The translations under genes were made by a program, and so were the position numbers. Under the pieces are notes generated by a model, which made no database searches, was not told the DNA's origin, and saw nothing but the letters and a program-made list of their open reading frames with translations. Below are positions 11,514 through 22,243 of a stretch of 64,000 bases of DNA, piece after piece (the stretch's first letter is position 1; each line of letters begins with the position of its first letter). This DNA is from Aralia elata (Eukaryota; Streptophyta; Magnoliopsida; Apiales; Araliaceae), in assembly GCA_034770075.1 (NCBI GenBank), contig CM068382.1, forward strand, positions 91,174,692-91,238,691, written 5' to 3'.

Positions 11514-13853
11514 TTTGTAGAATGTCTTGACTCAAATTGAGGATCAAATTAGAATTATAACATGTATTGAATTCATTTGCTTCCAATATTGATTGAGCTA
11601 TGTAGAAATTATTGTTTCAGATATGATCTGCATGCCCTTTTGATATTAGATGAGCGTATTTAAATTGCACGGTACAATTTCAATTGTGTGCTGATATATG
11701 CACACTTTTAATGATAGTCGCACACTTAAGTACGCATTGTGAATGCATTGGAACACAACGCATATTTAGTTCAATTGTGAAGGTAGTATATGCATATATC
11801 AACACCCTTTTAATTGTACTATGGAACGTGAGGTGTCAATCCCTGCACACAAGAAATTGTGATTTGAGATACTCGCATGAGATTATAGGATTGGTGAAAT
11901 ATTACGTACACACTCTAGTTATATTTGGATCACACTTATAATGTGATCACAGGAGAACAAAAAATAATAATAAAATAGAACCACTTATACTGCTTGGCAT
12001 TTATTTTCACCCCCTTTAGTTTGCTTAATTTGACTTTGCCATGCTTCCTCAATCCTACCATGCCAGATCTGCCTTGACCCTTATTTATGGTTTAGTTTCA
12101 TTTTCTGGGCTTATACATGCTTTGATCTTTAAACATAATATATTATGACTGCTGGATCTGGTGTTAACTATATATTTAAGAATAATAATAATAATAATAA
12201 CCACTACAAAAGTGTGCCCTAAATCATGAAATCACGTGACTTGTTGATATGGGATCTACTTAAACTAGTAGTAAACTTCAAAGTAGCAGCTTGTAAACCT
12301 AAAGGATTAGTGATTAATTTAGGGTTGGCAACATGAGAATCACTATTCCTGTTGATGATGGAATCTTTGATCAAAGTCTCGATAGAACTTTAAAAAGGAT
12401 TAACTGACCAGTGAGTAAACTTCATAGGTGTCAACTATTTTTACAAAAAGAGACAAAACAATACAACAGTGAGCTTCAACAAATTCTTTTCTTTTGATGT
12501 ACATATATGCAAAGGTGTGCCAAGTAACATGCACAACTTGTGCAAAATGCCCACAACAAAAGCATTGTGCAAGGGACTTTTCATCAAAGTCTAGATTCTC
12601 TTTAGCTTATTATTTAGTTTTGTAGAAAAGGCCCCTACAATCTTAAGCAATAGGAGAGGAAAGATCCCAATTACATTTGTTGCACCCTTAACCATATGTG
12701 TGAGTTCAGAACTTTTTGTTGCATGTGTTATCCCAAATGTTACATCTGCGCTGGCCTTCAAAAGAACACTAGATGACATAAAAAACAAAACAAAACAAAA
12801 AGAATGCAACTTTTTGCTATAACAAATACAACAAAATGCTATGAACTTAAAAATAGTCAATTCCACTACGAGAATAACATGGTACGATAAAAAAACGAAC
12901 ACATTCCTCCTAGTGGATACAATAGTGCAGCTAATTCCTCCTAGTGGATACGGTGAATAATGCCAATCAACTATAATAACATCAAAGCTCCAAGCCTTCA
13001 AAGTTCAAAGAAAGAAATGGGGAAATTTGATGGCTCCCAGTATTCCAGACATTTGAAGCATCACATGCACCACTCCACATATTATTCGTGCCAATATCTA
13101 CATTTATATATTCATACATAAAGACCCTGCATTTGCTTTCTTCACTCAAATTTTCTTAACTTGAAATAAAGATTATACTATATTATTATTAAATTTCTGG
13201 TTTTGCTTATGTAACATGATCATGTAGTTGATGATAGCCAAAAACTTTTCTCATAATGAATTTTCAAGTAGAGACCAGAAAACAATAGGCTGAGAAAAAG
13301 CAGCAAAGTCCCGTAAAGAAGTTGCAACATCCTCTTTCTCTTATCAAATCAACAACCCATTGACTAATGAAATTTCGAGAGCATCTTTCATCTATGATAA
13401 ACGGAGTCACAGTCACACATTGCTCTTTCCACCTATAGTTGTCGTTTCCACTTATTATAGCTAAAAAAAGTCCAAGAGTCAATTAAATCATAAGCAAAAG
13501 CAAAATTAATATTTGATAGCACACTTTCTCTGATTAAACTACTATAACTATAAGAGGTGGATTCACCATTCAAATCTAGTAGTAGGTTAGAAGTGTCCTT
13601 TTAAAAGATAGTTGATGTTAGAGTTCCATCTAAAGTACTCAACAGTCAACCAATTACAAATTATAATCATATAATAAATTATGATAATATAATGCAGCCA
13701 TGCGTAGAACACTATAACACAACAATCTGAAAGTGCCTATCAATTAAAATTAATACCAGGGACAAATCATAATCTTTTTTCGGCATTTTGTACACCAAAA
13801 AAGAGCTAATCAAAAGATAATAGTAGTAAAATTAAGTAGTGCAATAATAGACC

Positions 13854-13900
<47 letters not shown>

Positions 13901-14384
13901 GGATCAAATTTAACTCTAGTAGAAGCAATAATACAATAACAGATGAGTCAAATGTAACTCTAGTAGAAGCATACACAACAGTGGAAAACAAATCAAACAC
14001 ATTATACTTGGGAGAGGTAATGAAGAGTCACCACACCTCAAACTGCGCTAAACTTACCAAGGCAAACACTTTGTCACCAGGAAAATATTTCTCAGAAATT
14101 CAAGTTTTCTGGAAATTTCTAACTGATTTCAAACGCTCAAAATGTAAAGGTTCATAAGGGAATATGAAATTCACATAATTCAAATTTTAAAGAATTTTTT
14201 CTGACCATGGACGTATAAATGAACTCTAGCTGATTTGGTATGTATACTACTAGAATAGCACAGAGTCAAAACAATAGATGACAATTCATTCTTCCATTCA
14301 TTGGATCAATCATACAGATAAATTTTTATATCATCAATTCACCAATTCTAAACAATTCAACAACTTGTTACAGTGATAATTTAC
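11514..14384. other. Intergenic between PRA1 and cytidine deaminase; no gene seen
   Basis: The stretch holds 3' flanks of two convergent genes. A frame at 12591-13001 (-) of 136 codons has no recognisable family and poor codon character. An (AAT)n run lies near 12182-12200 and a (TA)n tract at about 13857-13894. A 25-bp-scale local repeat (CTCTAGTAGAAGCA) is seen at 13913-13970. Confidence 0.6.
13857..13894. repeat. (TA)n microsatellite
   Basis: About 18 uninterrupted TA units. Similar tracts lie near 20320-20365, 29622-29655, 38291-38340 and 60289-60322. Confidence 0.95.
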
Positions 14385-15281
14385 TCACTTTGAGGCCTTT
14401 ATACATCCATTCAAGGCTGAACTGCAATGAAAAACCCGAAAATCGCATTTGGGTGAAACCATATTTAACAGCAGTCTAGCAGTATCCTCTTGCCTCACCG
14501 CGGCCCCTTCCTTCTCCACCACCACCGCCGCGACAATCCCCTCATACCCACCACCACCACTAGCAATAAAAGCCACCAATGCCGCCTGCACCGGCCCCAA
14601 ACTCGGATTATAGGCCGCAGACTCCATATAAGAACCTTTATATACTTTTCCACTAAAATCCATTAGTGCAACCCCAGATGGACAGCCACTATAAGGGGCA
14701 TGGGAATTATTAGCAGCTTCTAAAGCTGCAAATTTCAAGGATTCATACTCTTGAAGAACCCCATTTGCGAGATTCCTGTTAGGAAATGATAATTTATTTT
14801 TATGTTGCTCGAGAATCAAGGGCAAATCTTGATCCAACAGATCAAAGGGGCCAAATGGGTTGGGGAGTATTGACAAAAGGGGTTTGTATTCCTGGGTAGA
14901 TTCAGAAGTGATCAGGATTTGGATATCGGCGGCGCCGCGGAGTTCTTGGAGGAACTGGCGGCAATGGCCGCAGGGGGCGGCAGAGACGGCGAGCGAGAGG
15001 AGGCGGGGAGAGTTGTGGACGGCGAAGTTGGTGATGAGGAACTGTTCGGCGTGGACAGAGTGGTGAAGAGGAAGACCGGGGAACTCGAGGTTAACACCGA
15101 GGAAAATCCGGCCGTCGGAGGCTAATCCGACGGCAGCGACGTGGTAGTTGGAAATGGGTGGACGAGCGAGATTCTGTGCAGGTTTGACGAGGGTTGGGAG
15201 GAGTTGGGAGACTGTTAGGCCGGAGTTTTTTGCCATTTTTTGGGCTTCTGAGGCTTCAATTACGAATCTGGGTGGATCCAT
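14385..15281 (-). CDS. CDA1: Cytidine deaminase (plant CDA1 type)
   Basis: A single exon of 298 aa, close to the 301 aa of Arabidopsis CDA1, which is also intronless. The N-terminal catalytic domain (about residues 20-150) has the zinc site: HAE at 77-79, with the proton-shuttling Glu79, and PCGHC at 103-107 with Cys104 and Cys107. The C-terminal half (about 170-298) is the degenerate second deaminase domain, with YSGCPSGVALMDFSGKVYKG in place of an active site. The enzyme hydrolyses cytidine and deoxycytidine to uridine and deoxyuridine in cytosolic pyrimidine salvage. The ATG at 15281 gives the expected MDPPRFVIEASEAQ start. The coding strand is GC-rich in its N-terminal half compared with the flanks. 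A TATA box lies about 195 bp upstream and a MITE-like element about 300 bp upstream. Confidence 0.95.
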   Translation of the reverse strand: MDPPRFVIEASEAQKMAKNSGLTVSQLLPTLVKPAQNLARPPISNYHVAAVGLASDGRIFLGVNLEFPGLPLHHSVHAEQFLITNFAVHNSPRLLSLAVSAAPCGHCRQFLQELRGAADIQILITSESTQEYKPLLSILPNPFGPFDLLDQDLPLILEQHKNKLSFPNRNLANGVLQEYESLKFAALEAANNSHAPYSGCPSGVALMDFSGKVYKGSYMESAAYNPSLGPVQAALVAFIASGGGGYEGIVAAVVVEKEGAAVRQEDTARLLLNMVSPKCDFRVFHCSSALNGCIKASK

Positions 15282-15473
15282 TCAATTTGGTTTGGTAAAA
15301 AAAAAAAAAGCTTTATAAATATAAATAAGTGTGTGTTTTTGTGTGTGAAGAATTATTTGTTTGGGTAGGTGGACGGTGGAGGAGAGAAGGTGAGGTGGGG
15401 GAAAGAGTGGTATTTGGTTTTTTCAAGCAAATGAAGGAGGAAGGGGAAGAGAGGGTAAGGATGAAGGGGGAAT

Positions 15474-15483
15474 ATATATAGGG
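15474..15483 (-). promoter_or_regulatory. TATA box of the cytidine deaminase gene
   Basis: On the minus strand this reads CTATATATATTC, about 195 bp before the ATG, in a pyrimidine-rich leader. Position and motif only. Confidence 0.5.
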
Positions 15484-15577
15484 GATGTATGAAGAGTAAT
15501 TTTTCCCCATTGGCATCTCCCTCTCCCACTTATAGGAAAAATTCATAAGGATAAACAAGTGGAAAATAGGATGATTA

Positions 15578-16484
15578 GGCCCATTTGGCAATGACTTGTT
15601 TTAAACGAAACGATTTATAAGTTAAAATAAATTATAAATTATTTTTAATTATAATTTATATAAAAAAAATATTTGACAATAATTTAACTTATAAATTAAA
15701 ACAAACTGTAAAAGTAACAAAGAAGGACATTAACAAAAATAAATTAAAATAAATTATAAATTATATATATTACTAACAAAAAATTATATAAATTATATAA
15801 TTTATATAATTTATATAAAAAAATTATATAAATTATATATATGACTTATAAGTTAAAATAAATTATAAATATTACTAACAAGGACATTAACAAAAAAAAT
15901 GCATTGATTCAATATTTTATAATAAGAATCTCCATTTCAACATTAATAAAACATTACAAAGAAGTATAACTTTAATATCCATGAGTTTTTCTTTTTTATT
16001 ATTTTTTGACATAATATCTATGAGTTATTAATCAATATTATTATTACTAATCTTTTTGACATTTTAATATAGTATTATTCGCTTTTTATTATTTTTTTAC
16101 ATTTTGAGACTTACAAAATTTAAAATAATTATAAAAAAACAAAACTTAAATAAATATTGAGAAAAGAAAAGAAAAGAAATAGCCAACTTGAATTTAATTT
16201 TTATCTTATAAAATTTTAATATCAATGAAAGAATAAAAAAAATAGATGGAAGGACGGGGAAAAGGAGGGAGAGAGAGGGAGGGTAATATAAAAAGAGAAA
16301 TTAGAGGTAATATGTGAAAAAGATGAAAGGTATAATAGTTATTACATTTGATTAAATTTATTTATTTTAAGTTTCTCAAAAGTAACTTATAAGTTAAAAA
16401 TTAAGTCACAATCATATATCAAAACAATAAAAAATAACGTATAAATTAATTTGAACAATTTATAAATCATGACCAAACATACCG
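15578..16484. mobile_element. Tourist/PIF-Harbinger-like element, 907 bp
   Basis: The ends GGCCCATTTGGCAATGA and, reversed, CGGTATGTTTGGTCATGA form an imperfect terminal inverted repeat continuing into TTATAAATTGTT/ATTTATAAG motifs. TTA stands on both sides (15575-15577 and 16485-16487), the 3-bp target of PIF/Harbinger elements. The interior is nearly pure A/T with no coding sequence. It begins about 300 bp upstream of the deaminase start codon. Confidence 0.6.
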
Positions 16485-16488
16485 TTAG

Positions 16489-16612
16489 CAATTTAGTATC
16501 AATATCTACAAGTAAAGGCATATATATCCAATAATTTAGTATCAATACCTACATGTAAAGGCATATATATCTAATAATTTAGTATCAATAACGTGTAAAG
16601 GCATATATATCT
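16489..16612. repeat. Three tandem units of about 43 bp
   Basis: The unit AATTTAGTATCAATA...GTAAAGGCATATATATC occurs three times in a row; the third copy is slightly shortened. No function is visible. Confidence 0.85.
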
Positions 16613-17238
16613 AAGTGATAATCAAATCAATTTCCTCCCTGTGTTATTTATCTTTGCTCTTCTTATGTATTATGCTATTATCTCTCATCATTACTCTGAT
16701 GATATAAAGTTTTTAGTTCATAAAAAAAATTTAGTTCATAAAAATTTTAAAAATAAATTAAATTTTCAACCCTTTGTAACCCTAATTATTAGTAGGTTTA
16801 TTAAAGTAGAATTGACATTTTGTAGTAGATAATTCTTCTTTACGCAACACCAAGTGGCAAAAAGTTGAGTTGGCATTTAAAATGAAGGGCATGCATAATT
16901 GGTGTCCATAATTAAAGAAAATATTTTTGGCTTTTTGTGTTACACTAAATACAATTATTGAAACAATACAAGTCTCAAGTCAACTTCCCACATGTGGGAT
17001 GCAACCAAATTAAAAGTATTTGTAATACTACTATTGGTTTGATATATAATAAGTATACGCTAATTACTTTTTAAATTACAATTAGTGTTCTCTTTCAATC
17101 TTCGGGACAAACACTCGATGGCTGAGTAATTTAAGCACTAGTTAAGATTTGGACTTTTGGTATCTAACTCACTGAATGACAGTTGTTAAATAGCTACCCC
17201 ATTTTTGTTTTCTCCTTCTCTTTTCTGACTAATTACTA

Positions 17239-17510
17239 CTTCCGCTCTTTTTTACTTATCGTTTTAAAGGGTGAAATTTATTTATTTTTACTTGTCGTTT
17301 GTAGATTTCAAAAAAGCATTAATGACTGAATTTTTCATATTATCCCTATATTAAACACCAACTTGTTTCTCTTTCATCTTTTTCAATAAATTTTAGAAGG
17401 GAAATATTGAGATTTTATAACTATTTTGATTAATTAGACAAATCATTTATTACATTTCTTTATTTTTATTTTTTTTTTCTAAAACGACAAGTAAAAAAGA
17501 ACGAAGAAAG
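17239..17510. mobile_element. Stowaway-like MITE
   Basis: The left end CTTCCGCTCTTTTTTACTTATCGTTTTA and the reversed right end CTTTCTTCGTTCTTTTTTACTTGTCG... are inverted copies, flanked by TA on each side. It is 272 bp long and noncoding. Confidence 0.8.
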
Positions 17511-17820
17511 TAGTAAACTACTAATATGTCCCTATTTATATGTTAGGAGTCCCAATCCATTCAAGTCATTGGAAGTTTATTTTCCTTCCTTCGAATGAGG
17601 TTTATTAAGAATCGCTAATTTTGTCGTTGTTAATATTATAACTATGATCAGATAGCCATTGCATATGAAATATACCTACACTTTCAGTGGTGACATTTCA
17701 AGTTTTCAACCCTATTAAGCCCATAGAATGATAGAACTAATAGCTGGATGAAGACCTTCCACATGATCTTAAATAATCTTACAAATCCATAGTTTTATAA
17801 TTACATGATTTAATCAATTT

Positions 17821-18015
17821 AAGCCCAAGTCCTAGATCAATCATTATTTGAGTCCTAGATCAGTCACTATTTGAGTAGTATATTTAAGCCCAAGTCCTAG
17901 ATCAATCATTATTTGAGTCCTAGATCAGTCACTATTTGAGTAGTATATTTAAGCCCAAGTCCTAGATCAGTCATTATTTGAGTCCTAGATCAGTCACTAC
18001 TTGAGTAGTATAGTT
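17821..18015. repeat. Three tandem 65-bp units
   Basis: Units start at 17821, 17886 and 17951 with AAGCCCAAGTCCTAGATCA and are almost identical. Each unit itself holds two related halves (CTAGATCA-TCA-TATTTGAGT). The period is exactly 65 bp. Confidence 0.95.
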
Positions 18016-18134
18016 GCTTCAAGCACCTTTAATAATACTACTATTCTGTTTCTTATCATTATCCAATCAGTGATGCCAATCAAAGGTAAAGGGCAATTCA
18101 CATCGAGGGATGAGCCTCACGACCACTCTGACAT

Positions 18135-19120
18135 ATTATTGCAGATCTTAAGCCATATAAAATTCTAGCACCATATGATGCTATGATCTGTCAGTGAGAC
18201 CAGTTCATCTGTATATGGATTCTTTGGAACTTCTGTGTCCCTTCTTGTACAAATTTAAACACTATAGAAACCACTAAAGAAGTTATATATCTCCAAGAAA
18301 ATATGGTGACAACTGAAAGGAAGAACTTGAGACAAAGTTAACAGTGATCAAAGGAATTCTATTTGCATCATCTTCCAATAAAATATGCAACGAATATGGA
18401 ATATGTAACTGGCTAAAGCTGTAACTGGTCTTCCATTTCTGTCATGTAATCTAGATAGAACAGCACAATGGAATATATACACACTAGTGATAAAGAAACT
18501 GGACTGAAGGAAGAAATGAAAGTTGAGACAAACCAAAATCATCTGTTTGACAACTGGGGTGTGTTTGGGAATCGGATCAAACCCATCCCTATATGTACCA
18601 GCGAAAAAAGATTTTCAGTTTCTGCATTCTTGAATGTGCTGCAGGCTGCAGAATTTAAGCCAGAATGGAGAAAACAAAGAATCAATATTATCTAGAAACA
18701 CCCATTAGTGCCACCATTACTAGTAGAAAAAACATGAATTTCCTAGAGGCTCAGAGAATTCAAACAAAACCCACGTTTATATGAATATAAAAAAAACACA
18801 TTAATTCAAGCACCGTGTAGAATGGGGTTTGGCATTAAATTAACTACAAGTTAGGCAACACACCCTCATGGCCGGTCCTTCAACATTTTGTTTACTGAGT
18901 AAAAAAACGGTCCTAGTTTGGAGTTTTGGATATGTCCATCCTCTCCGCTTGATACTAAAAAAACAACTGTTGAATAACAAATCCTAGAACCGAGTAATTC
19001 AATCAGAACAAAAAAGCTTCATGTACAGTTATAAGCATGAAACTTTCAGTTATATGTGAGTATATAGAGATTAATTTGCAAATACAAGTTCTTTTTCCAA
19101 CTTTTTTCAGAATTAAGCAT
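18135..19120 (-). pseudogene. Scrambled partial copy of the tetraspanin gene
   Basis: Three blocks match parts of the tetraspanin locus at 24-26 kb. Block 1 (18135-18655) matches 23675-24175: the 3' flank and the last codons, where the minus strand still reads CSTFKNAETENLFS against CSAFKNAQTEDLFS in the intact gene before the frame drifts. Block 2 (about 18655-18800) matches 25560-25710, the intron next to the first-exon donor. Block 3 (about 18808-19120) matches 25208-25525, further inside the same intron. In the intact gene block 3 precedes block 2 on the plus strand; here the order is reversed while the orientation is kept. All of exon 1 and most of exon 2 are absent. It cannot encode a tetraspanin. 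Confidence 0.85.
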
Positions 19121-19129
19121 GTATAGAAA

Positions 19130-19361
19130 TCTATATAACAAAACACAAATGATTTTGAATCTAAAATTTTTCCCGCTCAACCTCTTAAATGATCCGAACC
19201 GTCCAAAGTTTCGGATAAATCTAACCCTTCCCTCTTTATATTTCTACCCTCCTTCCCCTTTCTTCTTCCCTCTTTCCCCTTTCTTCTTCGCCTCTCTTTT
19301 CCTCCTCCGTTCCCTTTCTTCTTTCCCGCTCTTCGTAGTGCAGGCACGGGCTAAGTGCTAG
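19130..19361 (+). mobile_element. Short non-autonomous Helitron
   Basis: The 5' end TCTATATAAC follows an A, and the 3' end GGCACGGGCTAAGTGCTAG is followed by T. This agrees with Helitron rules: 5'-TC, CTRR-3', A^T target, no target duplication. A short GTGC-AG-GCAC stem lies about 10 bp before the 3' end. The interior is C/T-rich and codes for nothing. It is 232 bp long and sits at the edge of the tetraspanin pseudogene. Confidence 0.65.
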
Positions 19362-19913
19362 TATATTATATAGACCCGATCACAAATGAGCATGTGTGGG
19401 TGGGTTTGGACGAGTATAAATGGGTTTGGGTTCATATGGGCTGAAATATATAAATACGTTGGTTTGGGGTTTTCCTTTCATCCATTTATTCGTCCTATTA
19501 ACAATTGGTACAAGAGAAATTACATTAATATCAAATTGATGCCTCTCAAGTTCAAAGTTCCATGTCTCACATGGGTAAAGCGCAATCAGAATCATCAAAG
19601 TTAGATTAATATCAAAGATTAGTTCTGCAAACTCACAAATCTCACTCACAAAAGGCAATACATGGTGCCTCAAGAATATGCAAAAATATGGCGACCTAAA
19701 TTTTGGAATTTTCAGATTATGCTCCACCACTCTGAAATTATTTGGTAGTGTCTGTTAAAACATGGTGCATTTGCACTATTCCTTGGTGGCTTTGGTATTA
19801 TTTATTTTGTAAAAATAACATCTTTGACATTTACATAAAAATATTTTTTTGTACAAATTGATGTCACCCATTAGGCCATTAAGCATGGCAGCCAAAATGA
19901 AACATGTACAAGT

Positions 19914-19994
19914 GGTATTCTAGGTCTCTTGCCAAGCAAGAGGTCCTGGGTTCAAACCTCCTCCCTCCAAAGTAACAAAAAAAATATAAAAATA
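19914..19994 (+). mobile_element. 5'-truncated tRNA-derived SINE with 20-bp target duplication
   Basis: The 20-mer at 19894-19913 recurs at 19995-20014 with one change, a typical LINE-driven target duplication. Between them lie CTCTTGCCAAGCAAGAG, a B-box GGGTTCAAACC and an A-rich tail. The A-box half is missing, so the copy is truncated at the 5' end. It is the same family as the SINE near 6160. Confidence 0.85.
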
Positions 19995-20313
19995 AAAATG
20001 AAACATGTATAAGTCTATTGACGTACATCATAAGACTTTTAGGACAAACTCACATGGGCAGAAAACTCACCTCGATTCTCCACTAATATTAAGCCAACTC
20101 TAATTACCTCTTATCGCTACTTATTTTAGCGGTAAGATAAGCCATGAGGGGCATTTTAGTAAATTGGGTTGTCGCTAGAAAGGATGTTATTGTGGCTCTA
20201 GCGGCTGAGGGTAAATTGATTCTAATCTGAGCCTTGTATTATCACGATTAACGGCTAGGATCATGGTTGCTGGAATAGTGTCTGTGACAACCGATTGTCA
20301 CGGATAGAGATCC

Positions 20314-20364
<51 letters not shown>

Positions 20365-20663
20365 GCATGTATTTACTATAGATCTTTATAGGGCATACAC
20401 TATCTATACCAATGAAAACAAAAGGGAACGGCTAGGATTAGAAGACGTCCGCTACGACGTATGATTAAAAGAAACCATGAATCAACATTATGATTGCAAC
20501 GTATGTGCATACATGTGATAAGTAGAAATTAAGAAGAGTAATTCAACTTCGTCAAATATTTGTGGACATGTATATCATTTTCTATATGTATAGTACTACA
20601 TTTTTTCTACATGTTGAAGCGTGTCTACGCCTCTATGGTAACTTGTATATTTGTAAAGTTTTG

Positions 20664-21610
20664 GGTAAATGATACTAAAAACTAACAAACTTATACTTAT
20701 TTTCTGTTTTAAATAACCAACTTTAAATTTTTTTCAGTTAATCATCAAAGTCAAGAGAAAGAATTTATTTTTACCTAATTTTTTTTTATAGACATTAGTT
20801 GACTAACATTGACCGTCTATTTTTAATAACATGACGTTTTAAATTTTTATTTTTTCTAATAATTAATGTTATGGATATTGTGACATCGATATTATGTGTC
20901 AAGTAAGAGGGAAAACTCTACTTTGCCCTTGGCTTCACTGAAAGAACACCCACCAGCACCATGATGATGTTGGTGAGCATGATGCACAATTAAATTTGAT
21001 GATAATTTCTTCCATTCAACATCTTCCTCGTACAATATACACCCTCCCCATCCGCTTAATATTTGGCCTCTACATCATGAATCTTGTACACCAAATTAAA
21101 CGCCACCCATTTACTCTTCTAAACGTGCAACAACCAGCCCAAAAATTGTTTCGATTGAGTTCTGTGTTGCCGTCATGAGCTTGGTGGCGAGACGCAGTTT
21201 TTGGTGAGTCTGGGTATGGCGTGGGAGGTTTTGTGGTTGTGACAATCCGAAGTTTTCCTCCTGCTAATATTTTGAATTAGAGATATTTGGATAGGATTCA
21301 ATTGAAAGTGAAAGCAGAAGAAAATGCAGAAGAAAAGTTCTTGAGAAATTGGGTCTAAATTGATGTTACCTAGTTAACTTTTTATTTAATTTTAATAAAG
21401 CCATGTCATTAATTTTATTGTTAAAAACTAACTATTAATGCCACATAAGATGTTTTTACCGGTCAATGTTAGTCAACTGACATCTATTAAAAAATTAGGT
21501 GATAATAAATTTTTTTCTCTTGACTTTGATGTTTAACTAAAAAAAATTTAAGTTGGTTGTTTAAAACAAAAAAATAAGTATAAGTTCATTGATTTTTAGC
21601 ATCATTTACC
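20664..21610. mobile_element. Mutator-like element with long inverted ends
   Basis: About 180 bp at each end are inverted copies: GGTAAATGAT(A/G)CTAAAAA at the tips, then matching motifs AACTTATACTTATTTT, TTTTTTTCAGTTAA/TTTAACTAAAAAAAA, TTGACTAACATTGACC/GGTCAATGTTAGTCAA. The flanks GTAAAGTTTT and TTAAAGCTTTT are similar and may be a decayed 9-10-bp target duplication, as in Mutator elements. The middle (about 20860-21400) has no transposase. Confidence 0.65.
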
Positions 21611-21658
21611 TTAAAGCTTTTAAGTATATAAGTATCGAACAAAATGAAGATTAAATTT

Positions 21659-22243
21659 AGGCTTAAATGCATTTTAAACCTTAAAGTTTTTTGTATTATA
21701 CACTTAAAATTTTAATGTTTCAATTTTAAGATATTAAATATTAATATTTCTATATTTCTATAAATAAAACTTTATGAGTATCGAATTTAGCATTTCTTGA
21801 TTCAAAATAAAAGGGTAATTAAGTCTTTTAAATGTATATATCGTTTATATTGGCATGACTCTAATTTTTTCTCAATTTTTTTTCTTCATCGAACACTAAT
21901 CACGTGGCTATAATTTTATGTGCTTTAAAAAATATTCAGGGTCTTTTATTAATCTGGAAAACTAAGTCTTTTAAAAGTAGATAACGTTTATATTGGCTTA
22001 AATTTTTTTTCTATTTTTTTTTCATCACACACTAAGCATGTGTGTAGTCTGTGCTTTCAAAGATATTCTAGAGTGAAATTACTCAAAATACTCTCTTTCA
22101 GATTATTACTACTTGTCGATTACTAAAATGTTTAATTTATTAGAAATTTAAAGATAAGGTTCGATGTTTTAAAGTTGAAACATTAATATTTAAGTTGAAA
22201 AATGTGAAAAACTTCCAGGTTTAAAGTGTATTTAAGCTTAAAT
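21659..22243. mobile_element. Second element with inverted ends of about 65 bp
   Basis: The left end GGCTTAAATGCATTTTAAACC and the reversed right end AGCTTAAATACACTTTAAACC are inverted copies continuing to AATATTAATGTTTC-like sequence. Inside, about 130 bp (21815-21945) is repeated at 21960-22080 in direct order (AAGTCTTTTAAA..TA.A..GTTTATATTGGC). No coding sequence is seen. Confidence 0.55.

Noticed and set aside
12591..13001. 136-codon open frame on the minus strand between PRA1 and cytidine deaminase
   Set aside because: No family motif, unlikely composition, no nearby splice or promoter signals; best explained by chance.
14860..15125. Plus-strand and other minus-strand frames across the cytidine deaminase gene
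   Set aside because: They are shadows of the GC-rich deaminase exon in other frames and show no domain.
15313..15591. 92-codon minus-strand frame upstream of cytidine deaminase
   Set aside because: It lies in the leader and promoter region, is Ser/Pro/His-rich and low complexity; probably not translated.
17821..18015. CRISPR-like array of 65-bp units
   Set aside because: Only three adjoining copies with no spacers; simple tandem repeat.
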